From Bacteroidota bacterium (GTDB lineage: Bacteria; Bacteroidota; Bacteroidia; UKL13-3), in NCBI GenBank assembly GCA_947477885.1, contig CANJUD010000001.1, positions 420,632-484,631 of the forward strand: 64,000 bases of DNA. Reading direction: 5' to 3'. A model generated the notes under the pieces. It was not told the origin of the DNA. It saw nothing but the letters and a program-made list of their open reading frames with translations, and made no database searches. This document shows, in pieces, positions 30,201 through 37,631 of the stretch. Both the position numbers and the translations under genes were made by a program. Position 1 is the first letter of the stretch. Every line of letters begins with the position of its first letter.

Positions 30201-33200
30201 TTCTTGGTACAGCCAGGACTTCTACGCCTACTATTGGTTGCTATGAAGACACCGGCGATTTTGCTGCACCTGTTATCACTTATGCTGCATTTGTGAATAG
30301 TACAAATGTAAATACATATAACATCAACAGCAACGTGAAAGCCATCGACCCTTCTCCTGGTACACCCGCCACAACATGCCGCGTTTATTATCGTAAGACT
30401 ACTAATGCAAATGCTTGGGGTGGAACCAATGACAACACTACAGATGGTTGGAAATATGTAGATGGGGTAGTTAGTGGGGCATACTTTAATATCCCGATGG
30501 ATTTCACCTTGATTAATGGGGGAACTACTATTGGCGATGTAATACAATATTTTGTAATAGCACAAGATGGAAAAGCAATTCCAAATGTGTCATATACCAA
30601 AGGTACGCTTACCAATGCTCCTACAAGTATTACACTTACCACCGAATTCCCACTTACAGGTACTCCTGATTCATTCAACATTAACAATGCAATTACGGGC
30701 TGGTTCGATGTAGGGCCTAGCTATACATATAAGAACTTGACTGGAGATACTGGAATATTTAAAATGCTTAACCAAAATGTATTAGGCAGTGATATCCATG
30801 TACGTATCAGGGAAGACCTTATAGAGCCTGGAACTCATGCTCTAAATGAACAATCTGACAGTGTAGGGAATTCACGGATCATTATATATCCCGATGGAAC
30901 AACTACTCGAAAAATAACTGGCTATGTCCCTAATGCTATGATACGAATAAATGGTGCAGATAGAGTGAGCATAGATGGTAGAGATACTGCAACCAATACG
31001 GGCAAATATTTATTATTCCGCAATACAAATTCAACCAATCCTACTATTAAATTTATAGGAGAGCCCAGTTATGATACGATTGAGTATTGTACTATTGAAG
31101 GCTGGAATTCTACTGCTACTTCAGGTACCGTATATATAGGTCAAGGTATTACAGATGGTGTAGACAATATCACTATAACTAATAATGACTTTGGCAACCG
31201 CAGTGACTCTGCCGCCGCTGCATTACCCTACCAACACATCTATTGTGAAGGACAGTCAATATATATATTAAATGATTATAATAATATTACCAATAATAAT
31301 ATATATAACTTTACCAATGCTGGAGTATTTTCTGCCAACATCGGAAATGGCAATTATTGGAATATCAGTGGAAACAGTTTCTATTATAATCATGGCACAA
31401 ACCCTACTACTTCACAATTCGCTATGAACTGGGCTGCTGGAGGATTATCAGGAGGTAATACTTTCAACGATAACTATATAGGAGGTTCTACTACTAATTG
31501 TGGCGGAAGCTATTGGACTAATGCTAACAATGTTGCTGCCACATCATTCAATGGTCTTCGTGTAACAGGAAGTGGACTTAAAAGTGACATGTCAGGCAAT
31601 GTAGTTAAAAATATAAGGGTTTCAAGTACTGGAAACGGGCCACAATTTATTGGCATTTTAGTTAATGGTAGTGGAAGCTTCAACATTGGCAGTATTGCAA
31701 AACCTAATATAATTGGTGATGCTACAGATACCTCTAGTATCAATCTTAGCCCATCAACTAGCAGTCATTATGCTTTATTCTCTACTTCAACCAACAATGT
31801 GAACATGCGTTATAACAAAATACAAGGCATGAAATTTAATTCTACTACAGCTTCTGTAGGTATGATTATGTCGCAAGGAGCTACTGGTTTTGACAGCATC
31901 GAATACAACGAAATTGGTTCAACCGCTGTTAACAGTATCAACCATTATGGTACAAGTACTTTCTTTGGAATTAATAGCACCAAAACACTGGGTTCATTAA
32001 TAAATGGCAATACTCTTAAAAGTATTAGTGTATTTGGCACAGCAGTTCAAGTGCAAGGTATTAACCAAAGTGCTACCACCGGTGCAAACATATATATGAC
32101 TGGAAATACTTTCGGCTCTTCTACTGCAACAAATGGCATTAGAATGTATGGAGACGGGTCAGGAGCATGGTTTGGCTTGATAGCCTCCACCACTACAGCT
32201 ACTGCATATATATCTAACAATACGGTAAAAGGCATTCAAATATTGCATCCATCAAATACAGGACAAATTGCATGTGCTCAATTAACTGGTAGTTGTATTT
32301 ACAGATGCAACAATAATACATTTGGAGAATTAGGCATTAATAACAGTATGATATTTGCTGGCAACACTTCCCAGCTCTTCGGACTTTACCTAGGCAATTC
32401 GGATTCAACTTTTTGTTATGGAAACACATTGGCTGGTATTAATCTTACCAATACTGGTGGTACAGGTGCTTTCTATGGTATGTATCATCCAACAACCAAT
32501 ACCTATTTCTTAGATTCTGGAAACATGGTTGGAGACCCTACTGTAACAGGCAGTATAACAAATGCTAGTAGTGGAACTATGTATGGAATATATAATGTTG
32601 GAGCCTCTACTAATGGCATAACCTTTAAGAATAATACCATTGGTGGTATTAGCCGCACAAACACTGGATCTTATACTACCTATATAGTAAATAACTCCAA
32701 TGGTTCTAATACTGCAAGTGGTCATAAATTTAGTAACAATACAATCCAAAACTTAAGTTTTGCAGGAACTGCTACTACATATGGCATGTATTTATTTGGC
32801 AGTGCGACACCTAGTTTGGGATTAAGAGTAAATGATAATATCATTAAGGATATTGCATTTACACATCCTTCTGGATCTTGTTCTTTCTTTGGTATCGCTC
32901 CAGTTTCTGGAGCTCCAGATTTTGTTTGCTATAACAACACCATCGGAGACGCAGCTAGCACTAACAATATTACAATGAACGAAGCAAGTACTTTTGGTGG
33001 TATATATAATACTAATGCGACTGATACGGTAATGGTTTATAATAATACTATTGCGGGAGTTAATATTAACAACAGCTCGAGCAGTCCAACAATGTATTGT
33101 ATTTATAATTCTACAGCAACTAACTACTTCTTAGACTCAGCTAATACTACAGGCAACCCAAGTGTAAACGGCTCTATTACTATTGCAGGTACAGGTACAT

Positions 33201-36200
33201 TTGCAGCACACAACTTTGCTGGGGCATCTACAAGTGGAATATATATTCGTAATAATACCATTGGAGGCATCACAAGGTCTGGAACAGGAACTTATACTAG
33301 CTACGGCATCTTTAATTCTGATGCCAGCAACACCAAAAGTGCCCATCACATCAACAACAACACTATCCAAAACATGACTTTTGCAGGATTAGCTACTACG
33401 TATGGTATCAACTCTACTACAAATACTGCTGTTGATAACAATGGTGGACCTGGTAATAGGAATTATAATAACATAATTAAAACTATATCTTTCACTCATT
33501 CAAGTTCTGCATCAACTTTCTATCCATTATATAATGCAGGAGCGGGAGATTGGTTAGTATATAATAATATAATAGGCGACACCTCAGCTACTAGTGATAT
33601 AAGCATGAAAGAAGTATCGGCAAATGGTTTCGGTGCAATCTATAATAACAGTGGAACTGATACTGTAATTGTATATGGAAACGTAGTCGGTGGTATTACC
33701 ATTAATAATAGCAGCACTAGTCCCAATATGTACGGATTTACATATGTACCTGCCACTTCTTATCCAAACTATTTGGTTGACTCAGCAAACATAATAGGCA
33801 ATGCTAATGTAAGCGGTAGTATCACCATCAATGGAAATGGCACATTTTATGGCCATAATTTCCCAACTAATATTTCCGTAACAGGGACAAGAGGTGTTAA
33901 TATCAGAAACAACAGAATTGGAGGTATTACAAGAACCAGCACAGGTTCTGCAAATACCTATGGTATTTATGATGCATGGGCACCAACTGGTCTGCAAAGT
34001 CCTCACAATATCAATGACAATAGTATTAGCAACTGGAATATGTCAAACGTGGGTATTACAACTGGTATCTTCTGTAATATAAGTAGCAGTAGAAATAACT
34101 TCGTATATAATAATACTATTAAAGGATTCACCTTTACCAATACTGGAACTGGTGGTTCGTTTGCAGGTATTGCCATCAATGCTGGTAAAGTATTGTTGAC
34201 ACAACCCGACTCTTCAAGTGCAGGAAACAATGTAATTGGAGATCCTAATGTTTCAAACAATATCAACAGTAGCATGAACGGCCCTCACAATGGAATCAGT
34301 ACAGGCTCGGCCAATGCCATATCCGTTATAGGAAATAGCGTTAATAATATCACCGCTACTTCTACAGGTACAAGCTGTGTTGTAATTGGAATCGCCTGTG
34401 GCAATAGTGCCACTGCTACTATTATAAATAGCAACACGGTGAAAAACCTATCAGGTGCTGGAACAACTACCAATGGCTTTAATTTAGGAGGTGCTGTGTG
34501 TGGTATATATACAACCTCAACCTCTACTATGAGTGTTAATAACAATATTGTTAATGGCATTGCACTTACAAGCACAGGTACAACTTCCAATGCATATGGT
34601 ATTGACTTATACTTGTCAGGAAATACTACTGTTAATTCAAACAGAGTATATAATATGTCTTCTACCAGCAATGGTAATTTGACTGGTTTGTATTTCAACT
34701 CTACAAATGCTTCTACACATGCAATTAAGAATAATCAGCTAAGTATTGCCAATGGTGCAAATACCAATGACTTACCCATACAAGGTATTTATGCTGATAA
34801 TGGTGCTGGTTCAGGTACTGTACAGATGTATTATAATACCGTTTTCTTGTCAGGTTCTGCCTCTTCTGGTTCTAATATTAGTGCTTCGTATTTCAGAAAC
34901 TCGACTACTGGAACAACCAATGTGCTTAATAACATATTCATGAATAGTCGTACAGGTGGAAGTGCCAATCACGTTGCTCAGGCCTATATTGGTGGTATCA
35001 CAAACAACCGTACTAATTACAACTTGAATATTACTGCAGATAGTAATAGAGCAGTTTCTGTTAGTGGTACAAATTGGAATATCAATGCCTGGCGTAACGG
35101 CTTGAAACGTGACAGTAGCGGCTGGTACGCAATTGCAGGAACAAATGTGGTAGCTGATAGTATGTTTATCGATAAAGCCAATGGTAATTTGGGAATCAAC
35201 ACAACAACTACTGATGCTTGGTATGCTAATGGTAAAGGGTTGCAAACTCCTGGATATGCTGATGAGTATGGAAATACTGCTTCGGTTCGTAGTACTACCG
35301 TTGCAAATGGTGCACCTGACTTAGGATCCGATGAGTTCACACCAACTTCTCATCCTGATGAATTGTTCTCAAAAGGACCTCACACCAATGGCAACGTTGA
35401 CTCTTTAATGTATGGTTTCAGACCTGTAGCTTATGTTAAATGGAGAGGTGCATCAATACCTACATTTACTACCATTCGTTATTATACTGGCACAACCCCT
35501 CCTGATAATACCAATAATGGCAATAACCCTTCAGCTAGATATCTGAACTGCTATTGGTGGATTTCGGCTACCGGCGGCACTGCAGAATATGATATCAACT
35601 TTATTTATGATGACGCTTTAGTTGGTTCTATCAGTTCAGAAAGCTCGTTGAGGATTACCCGTAAAGAAGTGGGTGTTGTAGGATCCTGGAAAGCACATAC
35701 TGCCGATGCAACAGTGAATACAACGACCAACAATATGCAACTGCTCAATACCCGCGGTTTCTCAATATGGACAGGTAGCGACAACGCCTCTCCGTTGCCA
35801 GTAACCTTGGTGAGTTTCACTGGACAAAAACAAGATAAGAATGTGATGTTGAAATGGGTAAGTTCATTCGAAGAACAAATGGATGGCTATGAAGTTGAGT
35901 TTAGTGCCGATGCACAAAACTTTAACAGCATTGGATTTGTGAAAGCAGTAAACAACCGTTTCAGCGAAAACAACTACAACTTATTGCATACTTCTCCTGT
36001 TAAAGGCAACAACTATTACCGCTTGAAATCAATTGAAAGCAATGGTAAATTTACTTATAGCAATATCGTTGTGGTTAACTTCGACGAAATAGACCGTATG
36101 CAAATTGTAATACAACCCAATCCATCAAAAGACCAGGTTAGTGTGATATTGCAAAACCAAACACAGCCAGCCCTGATCCAGGTATATGATATGGCCGGCC

Positions 36201-36346
36201 GCTTGATGTTCAACGAAAAAGTTTCTCTAGGTCAAAGTGCTACTCAAGTGAACCTTTCAGGTTGGAATTTGGGAAGCTATATCTTAAGAGTTACCAACGA
36301 CGATGGCACCTCATTCATCAACAGAATAATGAAAATAGAGGAATAG
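24269..36346 (+). CDS. Giant (4025-residue) beta-helix T9SS cargo protein
   Basis: Signal peptide 1-23 (ending VQAQ). Residues about 30-1330 form a right-handed beta-helix with three degenerate repeats of about 265 residues; their landmark block (I.GFTRTQST-like, then TRR, STGFKY and DS.YNI.DSS) starts near 401, 669 and 933. A domain at about 1340-1485 resembles the N-terminal domain of BNR-repeat neuraminidases (YFWLTYNIKSSATV). A second helix spans 1490-1985, a beta-sandwich-like domain 1995-2110, and a third helix about 2200-3690 with repeats of about 210 residues starting near 2749, 2956 and 3172 (landmark DSxN..G....GSIT, then NNTIGGI.R). Near 3840 comes LPVTLVSFTGQKQDKNVML, then a type A sorting domain (QPNPSKDQVSVILQN, ending MKIEE). 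Composition is rich in Asn, Ser, Thr and Gly. The likely role is a surface filament or adhesin (inference). Confidence 0.92.
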   Translation: MNNFYKLIFSFLLLFATNMVQAQLTGTRTIPSTNYPSVKIAVDSINLYGVGAGGIIYNITPGHYERTTGNIAVLINTSSSNSITFRKNGAGANPIITAGTGVYARDGILKISGTDSVTIDGLELRDTTSNTTANQMMEYGVVFFRKSVTDGSNNCKVKNCVIKLQKNNTTNGSFGIALLNADSSGSVLSPNINTGYRASNLLIDNDSISNVQTGIFLSNTGTPNSVIYDDNVIISNNNISNFGNSTNTYYGIRFDQCTGASVYNNAIIGGSGNTTTCYGIYNTGNDSMSNTIRKNTVSLSPSNTGSQIAQIAVLSYSGAQGTLNIDSNTIQNCTATSAAGADWLGIYINSSINFTTNIVGNTFSNNTYGSSSVTATGQFHAIYVSSGANTNSGSSITIAGNSISGHTRTQSTIGAGTSYMIGMTGEALSVIVNNNTIQNNNLPGTAICAGVYSTAASATVTRRIFNNTIKNITRSSASTGIKYGIGLTSGSSSIDSIYNNTISDWSVLGTGQFIGMQASSTGFKYYNADSIYNISDSSNTLCYGLYTTAGTSNSCSMKNNYIYNITYKLGTGTFYGINQTGSGTTGSSNTLNIDNNFISTLSHPNMTSGGLAGIVNSGMTNNNSISNNVIKYLTAGSSSVVANGLLYGINCTSSNTTSASIITIQNDSIYGFTRTQSTNGSGNNYMFYLQGECLSNVFANNIVKDHVLAGSGDFIILNNTPTAATTTRRCFNNKFSNNNRTFSSTGVMYGVYYIGASSSADSIYNNTITNYTTCGTGSFIGFQSNSTGFKYFNRDSVYNITDSSTGTNFMINSVGGTTNNVAISLNYIYNNTFKANTFTHTGIGNSSSSSTSGTARIDSNYISNQSFPNVTTGTVYGIQSTANAFNYYMRYNGIHNVTYGNGSTSASGTCYGIFNSGTNANASSFTTISNDSIDGFTRSQNTNSGGAFYNIFMSGAAITLNINNNLVQNSVSPGTGDFAGVYTTATTPTTRNIYNNIVKNFTRNNSSTGSTYGILISGGAATDNVYLNTVNSFNSIGTGTTYGYYFGGSATTNKFLYFDTVYNITTNGTIYGIYTLNGTNSFITRNQVSAITTNNNGVSAAVAGIVMASGTTANIFNNKIAGLSAPFSSNTTNALMGIFLSAGTNANVHYNTIYLNGSTAAANFGTAALYTNVSTILKASNNIFVNTSTPSGTGVTTAVYRAGTTVTTHNDSCNNNLLYAGTPSTTRTLVFDGTNRLQTLTTAKNYFRATATPFREQYSVSSAVSFYNSTNCQLSSFLKPDSSSTTELESGGRATSWTTDEFDQASVRTGYPLGGQVNSGGIGPDIGADEFDGMPITSHAYNTTVVTHPTLLATAVRQRNQQILKIDLQTTGGYNLKSITNLQFNANNTDNIADIDTAYIYYTGNTSTFDTLHKLAAIAPTLINYNISPSFKLQPGSNYFWLTYNIKSSATVTDTVDAELVDVTVGGSVQPINAAPDKGREIKGPMCGTYKVGTSSASDYATITDLTSELWTRRVDVACGTGVICKLIDATYSTGETFPIIFDSIEGTGPAGRTITLKPDSGVTATIIGSSDHSLIQFRGTRYFTVDGNNGNGQKSLIINNNNSAPTVGNIADVTLLSYGTNLGAKYMTFKNTQFTSFWGAPIGTLSTAAAGITTGTSALPVTTATDIDNLTIDSCWFYNVAQGCVLQGGTTMDTLTITHNIVGHDDYVTNRGAYGFFITNVGVTYFNYNRIYNLIGNASPAFVNPYGLLLQVTTVGLPVEIKKNNIYSIRYDRVTPSPFGAQGIWIIPNVANANVKIHNNSIADITAPGNIISAGQGNGTKGIAVTGTATSNVEIYNNSISMAGTVVRSGSTNDKTACIFIDNVADSIFMYNNTMSNSIQNSAGIDTAFSIYCIAASSKLRRIDNNNYYTSGTRSKLGFFLSAGTVNTIAAIKTATGQDTFSKTGDPKYNTSTNLRPQSTTNLYGAGKSLASITDDLLGTARTSTPTIGCYEDTGDFAAPVITYAAFVNSTNVNTYNINSNVKAIDPSPGTPATTCRVYYRKTTNANAWGGTNDNTTDGWKYVDGVVSGAYFNIPMDFTLINGGTTIGDVIQYFVIAQDGKAIPNVSYTKGTLTNAPTSITLTTEFPLTGTPDSFNINNAITGWFDVGPSYTYKNLTGDTGIFKMLNQNVLGSDIHVRIREDLIEPGTHALNEQSDSVGNSRIIIYPDGTTTRKITGYVPNAMIRINGADRVSIDGRDTATNTGKYLLFRNTNSTNPTIKFIGEPSYDTIEYCTIEGWNSTATSGTVYIGQGITDGVDNITITNNDFGNRSDSAAAALPYQHIYCEGQSIYILNDYNNITNNNIYNFTNAGVFSANIGNGNYWNISGNSFYYNHGTNPTTSQFAMNWAAGGLSGGNTFNDNYIGGSTTNCGGSYWTNANNVAATSFNGLRVTGSGLKSDMSGNVVKNIRVSSTGNGPQFIGILVNGSGSFNIGSIAKPNIIGDATDTSSINLSPSTSSHYALFSTSTNNVNMRYNKIQGMKFNSTTASVGMIMSQGATGFDSIEYNEIGSTAVNSINHYGTSTFFGINSTKTLGSLINGNTLKSISVFGTAVQVQGINQSATTGANIYMTGNTFGSSTATNGIRMYGDGSGAWFGLIASTTTATAYISNNTVKGIQILHPSNTGQIACAQLTGSCIYRCNNNTFGELGINNSMIFAGNTSQLFGLYLGNSDSTFCYGNTLAGINLTNTGGTGAFYGMYHPTTNTYFLDSGNMVGDPTVTGSITNASSGTMYGIYNVGASTNGITFKNNTIGGISRTNTGSYTTYIVNNSNGSNTASGHKFSNNTIQNLSFAGTATTYGMYLFGSATPSLGLRVNDNIIKDIAFTHPSGSCSFFGIAPVSGAPDFVCYNNTIGDAASTNNITMNEASTFGGIYNTNATDTVMVYNNTIAGVNINNSSSSPTMYCIYNSTATNYFLDSANTTGNPSVNGSITIAGTGTFAAHNFAGASTSGIYIRNNTIGGITRSGTGTYTSYGIFNSDASNTKSAHHINNNTIQNMTFAGLATTYGINSTTNTAVDNNGGPGNRNYNNIIKTISFTHSSSASTFYPLYNAGAGDWLVYNNIIGDTSATSDISMKEVSANGFGAIYNNSGTDTVIVYGNVVGGITINNSSTSPNMYGFTYVPATSYPNYLVDSANIIGNANVSGSITINGNGTFYGHNFPTNISVTGTRGVNIRNNRIGGITRTSTGSANTYGIYDAWAPTGLQSPHNINDNSISNWNMSNVGITTGIFCNISSSRNNFVYNNTIKGFTFTNTGTGGSFAGIAINAGKVLLTQPDSSSAGNNVIGDPNVSNNINSSMNGPHNGISTGSANAISVIGNSVNNITATSTGTSCVVIGIACGNSATATIINSNTVKNLSGAGTTTNGFNLGGAVCGIYTTSTSTMSVNNNIVNGIALTSTGTTSNAYGIDLYLSGNTTVNSNRVYNMSSTSNGNLTGLYFNSTNASTHAIKNNQLSIANGANTNDLPIQGIYADNGAGSGTVQMYYNTVFLSGSASSGSNISASYFRNSTTGTTNVLNNIFMNSRTGGSANHVAQAYIGGITNNRTNYNLNITADSNRAVSVSGTNWNINAWRNGLKRDSSGWYAIAGTNVVADSMFIDKANGNLGINTTTTDAWYANGKGLQTPGYADEYGNTASVRSTTVANGAPDLGSDEFTPTSHPDELFSKGPHTNGNVDSLMYGFRPVAYVKWRGASIPTFTTIRYYTGTTPPDNTNNGNNPSARYLNCYWWISATGGTAEYDINFIYDDALVGSISSESSLRITRKEVGVVGSWKAHTADATVNTTTNNMQLLNTRGFSIWTGSDNASPLPVTLVSFTGQKQDKNVMLKWVSSFEEQMDGYEVEFSADAQNFNSIGFVKAVNNRFSENNYNLLHTSPVKGNNYYRLKSIESNGKFTYSNIVVVNFDEIDRMQIVIQPNPSKDQVSVILQNQTQPALIQVYDMAGRLMFNEKVSLGQSATQVNLSGWNLGSYILRVTNDDGTSFINRIMKIEE

Positions 36347-36385
36347 TAAACTAATTTATAAAATCAATCCGAACCAAAAGGATTC

Positions 36386-36420
36386 AAAAGCCACTCTGAA
36401 AAGGGTGGCTTTTGTTTTTT
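36386..36420 (+). terminator. Intrinsic terminator of the giant gene
   Basis: AAAAGCCAC (36386-36394) pairs with GTGGCTTTT (36405-36413), followed by GTTTTTT. Confidence 0.85.
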
Positions 36421-36427
36421 ACTAATA

Positions 36428-36525
36428 CGTCATCCTGAATTTATTTCAGGACCCCTTAACGTGCGTATAAATGTATACCGACCAATAAGCTGTGAATCAG
36501 ATGCTTAAATAAATTCAGCATGACG
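36428..36525. repeat. GTCAT-type intergenic palindrome
   Basis: CGTCATCCTGAATTTATTT (36428-36446) pairs with AAATAAATTCAGCATGACG (36507-36525) at 18 of 19 positions around a 60-base interior. Further TGACGGG copies follow at about 36538 and 36555. Same family style as the elements at 3652 and 62258. Confidence 0.65.
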
Positions 36526-36610
36526 GGTTGTACAGTGTGACGGGTTACATCTGATGACGGGTGTATTAAACTCAATAATGAAAAGAGTTCTAATAAACCA
36601 ATTGTACTCT

Positions 36611-36618
36611 TACTTTTG
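36611..36618 (+). promoter_or_regulatory. -7 box TACTTTTG of the GNAT gene
   Basis: A perfect TAnnTTTG followed by CAG, 21 bases upstream of ATG 36640. Confidence 0.55.
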
Positions 36619-36639
36619 CAGTTTAATAGAAAAAAGTAG

Positions 36640-37113
36640 ATGGATATCATCATAAGACCAGGAAAGGTTGAAGACATGCCAACCGTGATTGCTCTAGTAA
36701 AAGAACTAGCCGAATACGAACAAGCCCCTCACGAGGTTGAAGTAACCGTGCAAGAATTGGAGCAGGATTTTGTTTCAGAGTACTTTAATTTTATTGCCGC
36801 CGAGGTGCAAGGTAAAGTGGTAGGTATTTGTCTGTATTTTATCAAATACTCTACCTGGAAGGGTAAATGCATATACCTTGATGATATTATAGTGCATGAT
36901 ACCTTTAGAGGCACCGGGATAGGGACACAGCTTTTTGAAAGCCTTATATTATTGGCCAAAGAAATGGGTGTTCGCAAGCTTGAATGGATGGTACTGAACT
37001 GGAACGAAAATGCTATCGGGTTCTACGAAAAATTCCCTACAGTTTTAGACAGTGAATGGATTCTATGCAAACTAACTGAAAAAGAAATAAAAAATTATAA
37101 GCTCCCATCCTAA
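36640..37113 (+). CDS. GNAT N-acetyltransferase, diamine/spermidine acetyltransferase-like
   Basis: A 157-residue GNAT protein. Its N-terminus IIRPGKVEDMPTVIALVKEL followed by EYEQAPHEVEVT matches the pattern of eukaryotic-type spermidine/spermine acetyltransferases. The acetyl-CoA loop is in DDIIVHDTFRGTGIGTQLF (R/Q-x-x-G-x-G/A). The C-terminal Asn-Tyr region is LNWNENAIGFYEKF. It would acetylate an amine using acetyl-CoA; a polyamine or thialysine-type substrate is inferred from the family only. It has its own promoter and is followed by rpsO 73 bases later. Confidence 0.85.
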   Translation: MDIIIRPGKVEDMPTVIALVKELAEYEQAPHEVEVTVQELEQDFVSEYFNFIAAEVQGKVVGICLYFIKYSTWKGKCIYLDDIIVHDTFRGTGIGTQLFESLILLAKEMGVRKLEWMVLNWNENAIGFYEKFPTVLDSEWILCKLTEKEIKNYKLPS

Positions 37114-37132
37114 CAATAATCAGGAAAAAAAT

Positions 37133-37163
37133 TTGTCACTTGCAAAATTATTGTTTACTTTTG
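37133..37163 (+). promoter_or_regulatory. rpsO promoter, TTG-N20-TACTTTTG
   Basis: TTG at 37133-37135 and TACTTTTG at 37156-37163, 20 bases apart, 23 bases before ATG 37187. It shows that rpsO starts at 37187 and not at an upstream TTG (37133). Confidence 0.7.
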
Positions 37164-37186
37164 CACTCCCAAAAATAATAACATAC

Positions 37187-37456
37187 ATGCATTTAACTTC
37201 TGACGACAAGAAAGCAATTTTTGAAAAACATGGCAAAGTAGCTACCAATACAGGCAGCCCAGAGAGCCAAATAGCTTTATTCACTTCCCGTATCAACCAT
37301 ATTTCGGGCCATCTAAAAACCAACAAAAAAGATAAATCTGCTGAGTTAAGCCTAATTAAAATGGTAGGTAAACGCCGCTCATTGCTCGATTACTTGACAC
37401 ATAAGGATATTTTCCGCTATCGTGCCATCATTAAAGAACTTGAACTAAGGAAATAA
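37187..37456 (+). CDS. rpsO: 30S ribosomal protein S15
   Basis: 89 residues from ATG 37187, the exact usual S15 length. It binds the central domain of 16S rRNA and helps bridge to the 50S subunit. Diagnostic blocks are NTGSPESQIALFTSRINHIS, HLKTNKKDKS and LIKMVGKRRSLLDYL, ending RYRAIIKELELRK. The upstream open frame adds 18 codons that would overlap the promoter and is rejected. pnp follows after a strong hairpin, the same rpsO-pnp order as in Enterobacteria. Confidence 0.96.
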   Translation: MHLTSDDKKAIFEKHGKVATNTGSPESQIALFTSRINHISGHLKTNKKDKSAELSLIKMVGKRRSLLDYLTHKDIFRYRAIIKELELRK

Positions 37457-37480
37457 TTCCTTTCAAAAAAGATTAATATA

Positions 37481-37519
37481 ACAGTCAGTTATTCAAAAAT
37501 AAATTGGGTAACTGACTGT
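37481..37519 (+). promoter_or_regulatory. Hairpin between rpsO and pnp
   Basis: ACAGTCAGTTA (37481-37491) and TAACTGACTGT (37509-37519) are a perfect 11-bp inverted repeat with a 17-base loop. Only a weak T-run follows (TCTAGTTTTATT). In E. coli the rpsO-pnp spacer holds a terminator plus an RNase III processing hairpin; a similar attenuator or processing role is inferred from position. Confidence 0.6.
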
Positions 37520-37631
37520 TCTAGTTTTATTCCACGCCACAAACAAATTAAAAATATATAACAACAGCAGCAAGGGGTCCGGTATTGTGGACAGCCCTCA
37601 AATTGTTGCACTAACAAGCGGTAAAAAAATT

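Noticed and set aside
24269-36346. Possibility that the giant frame is an assembly of several genes
   Set aside because: The frame is uninterrupted for 12 kb with consistent composition, one signal peptide at the start and one sorting domain at the end.
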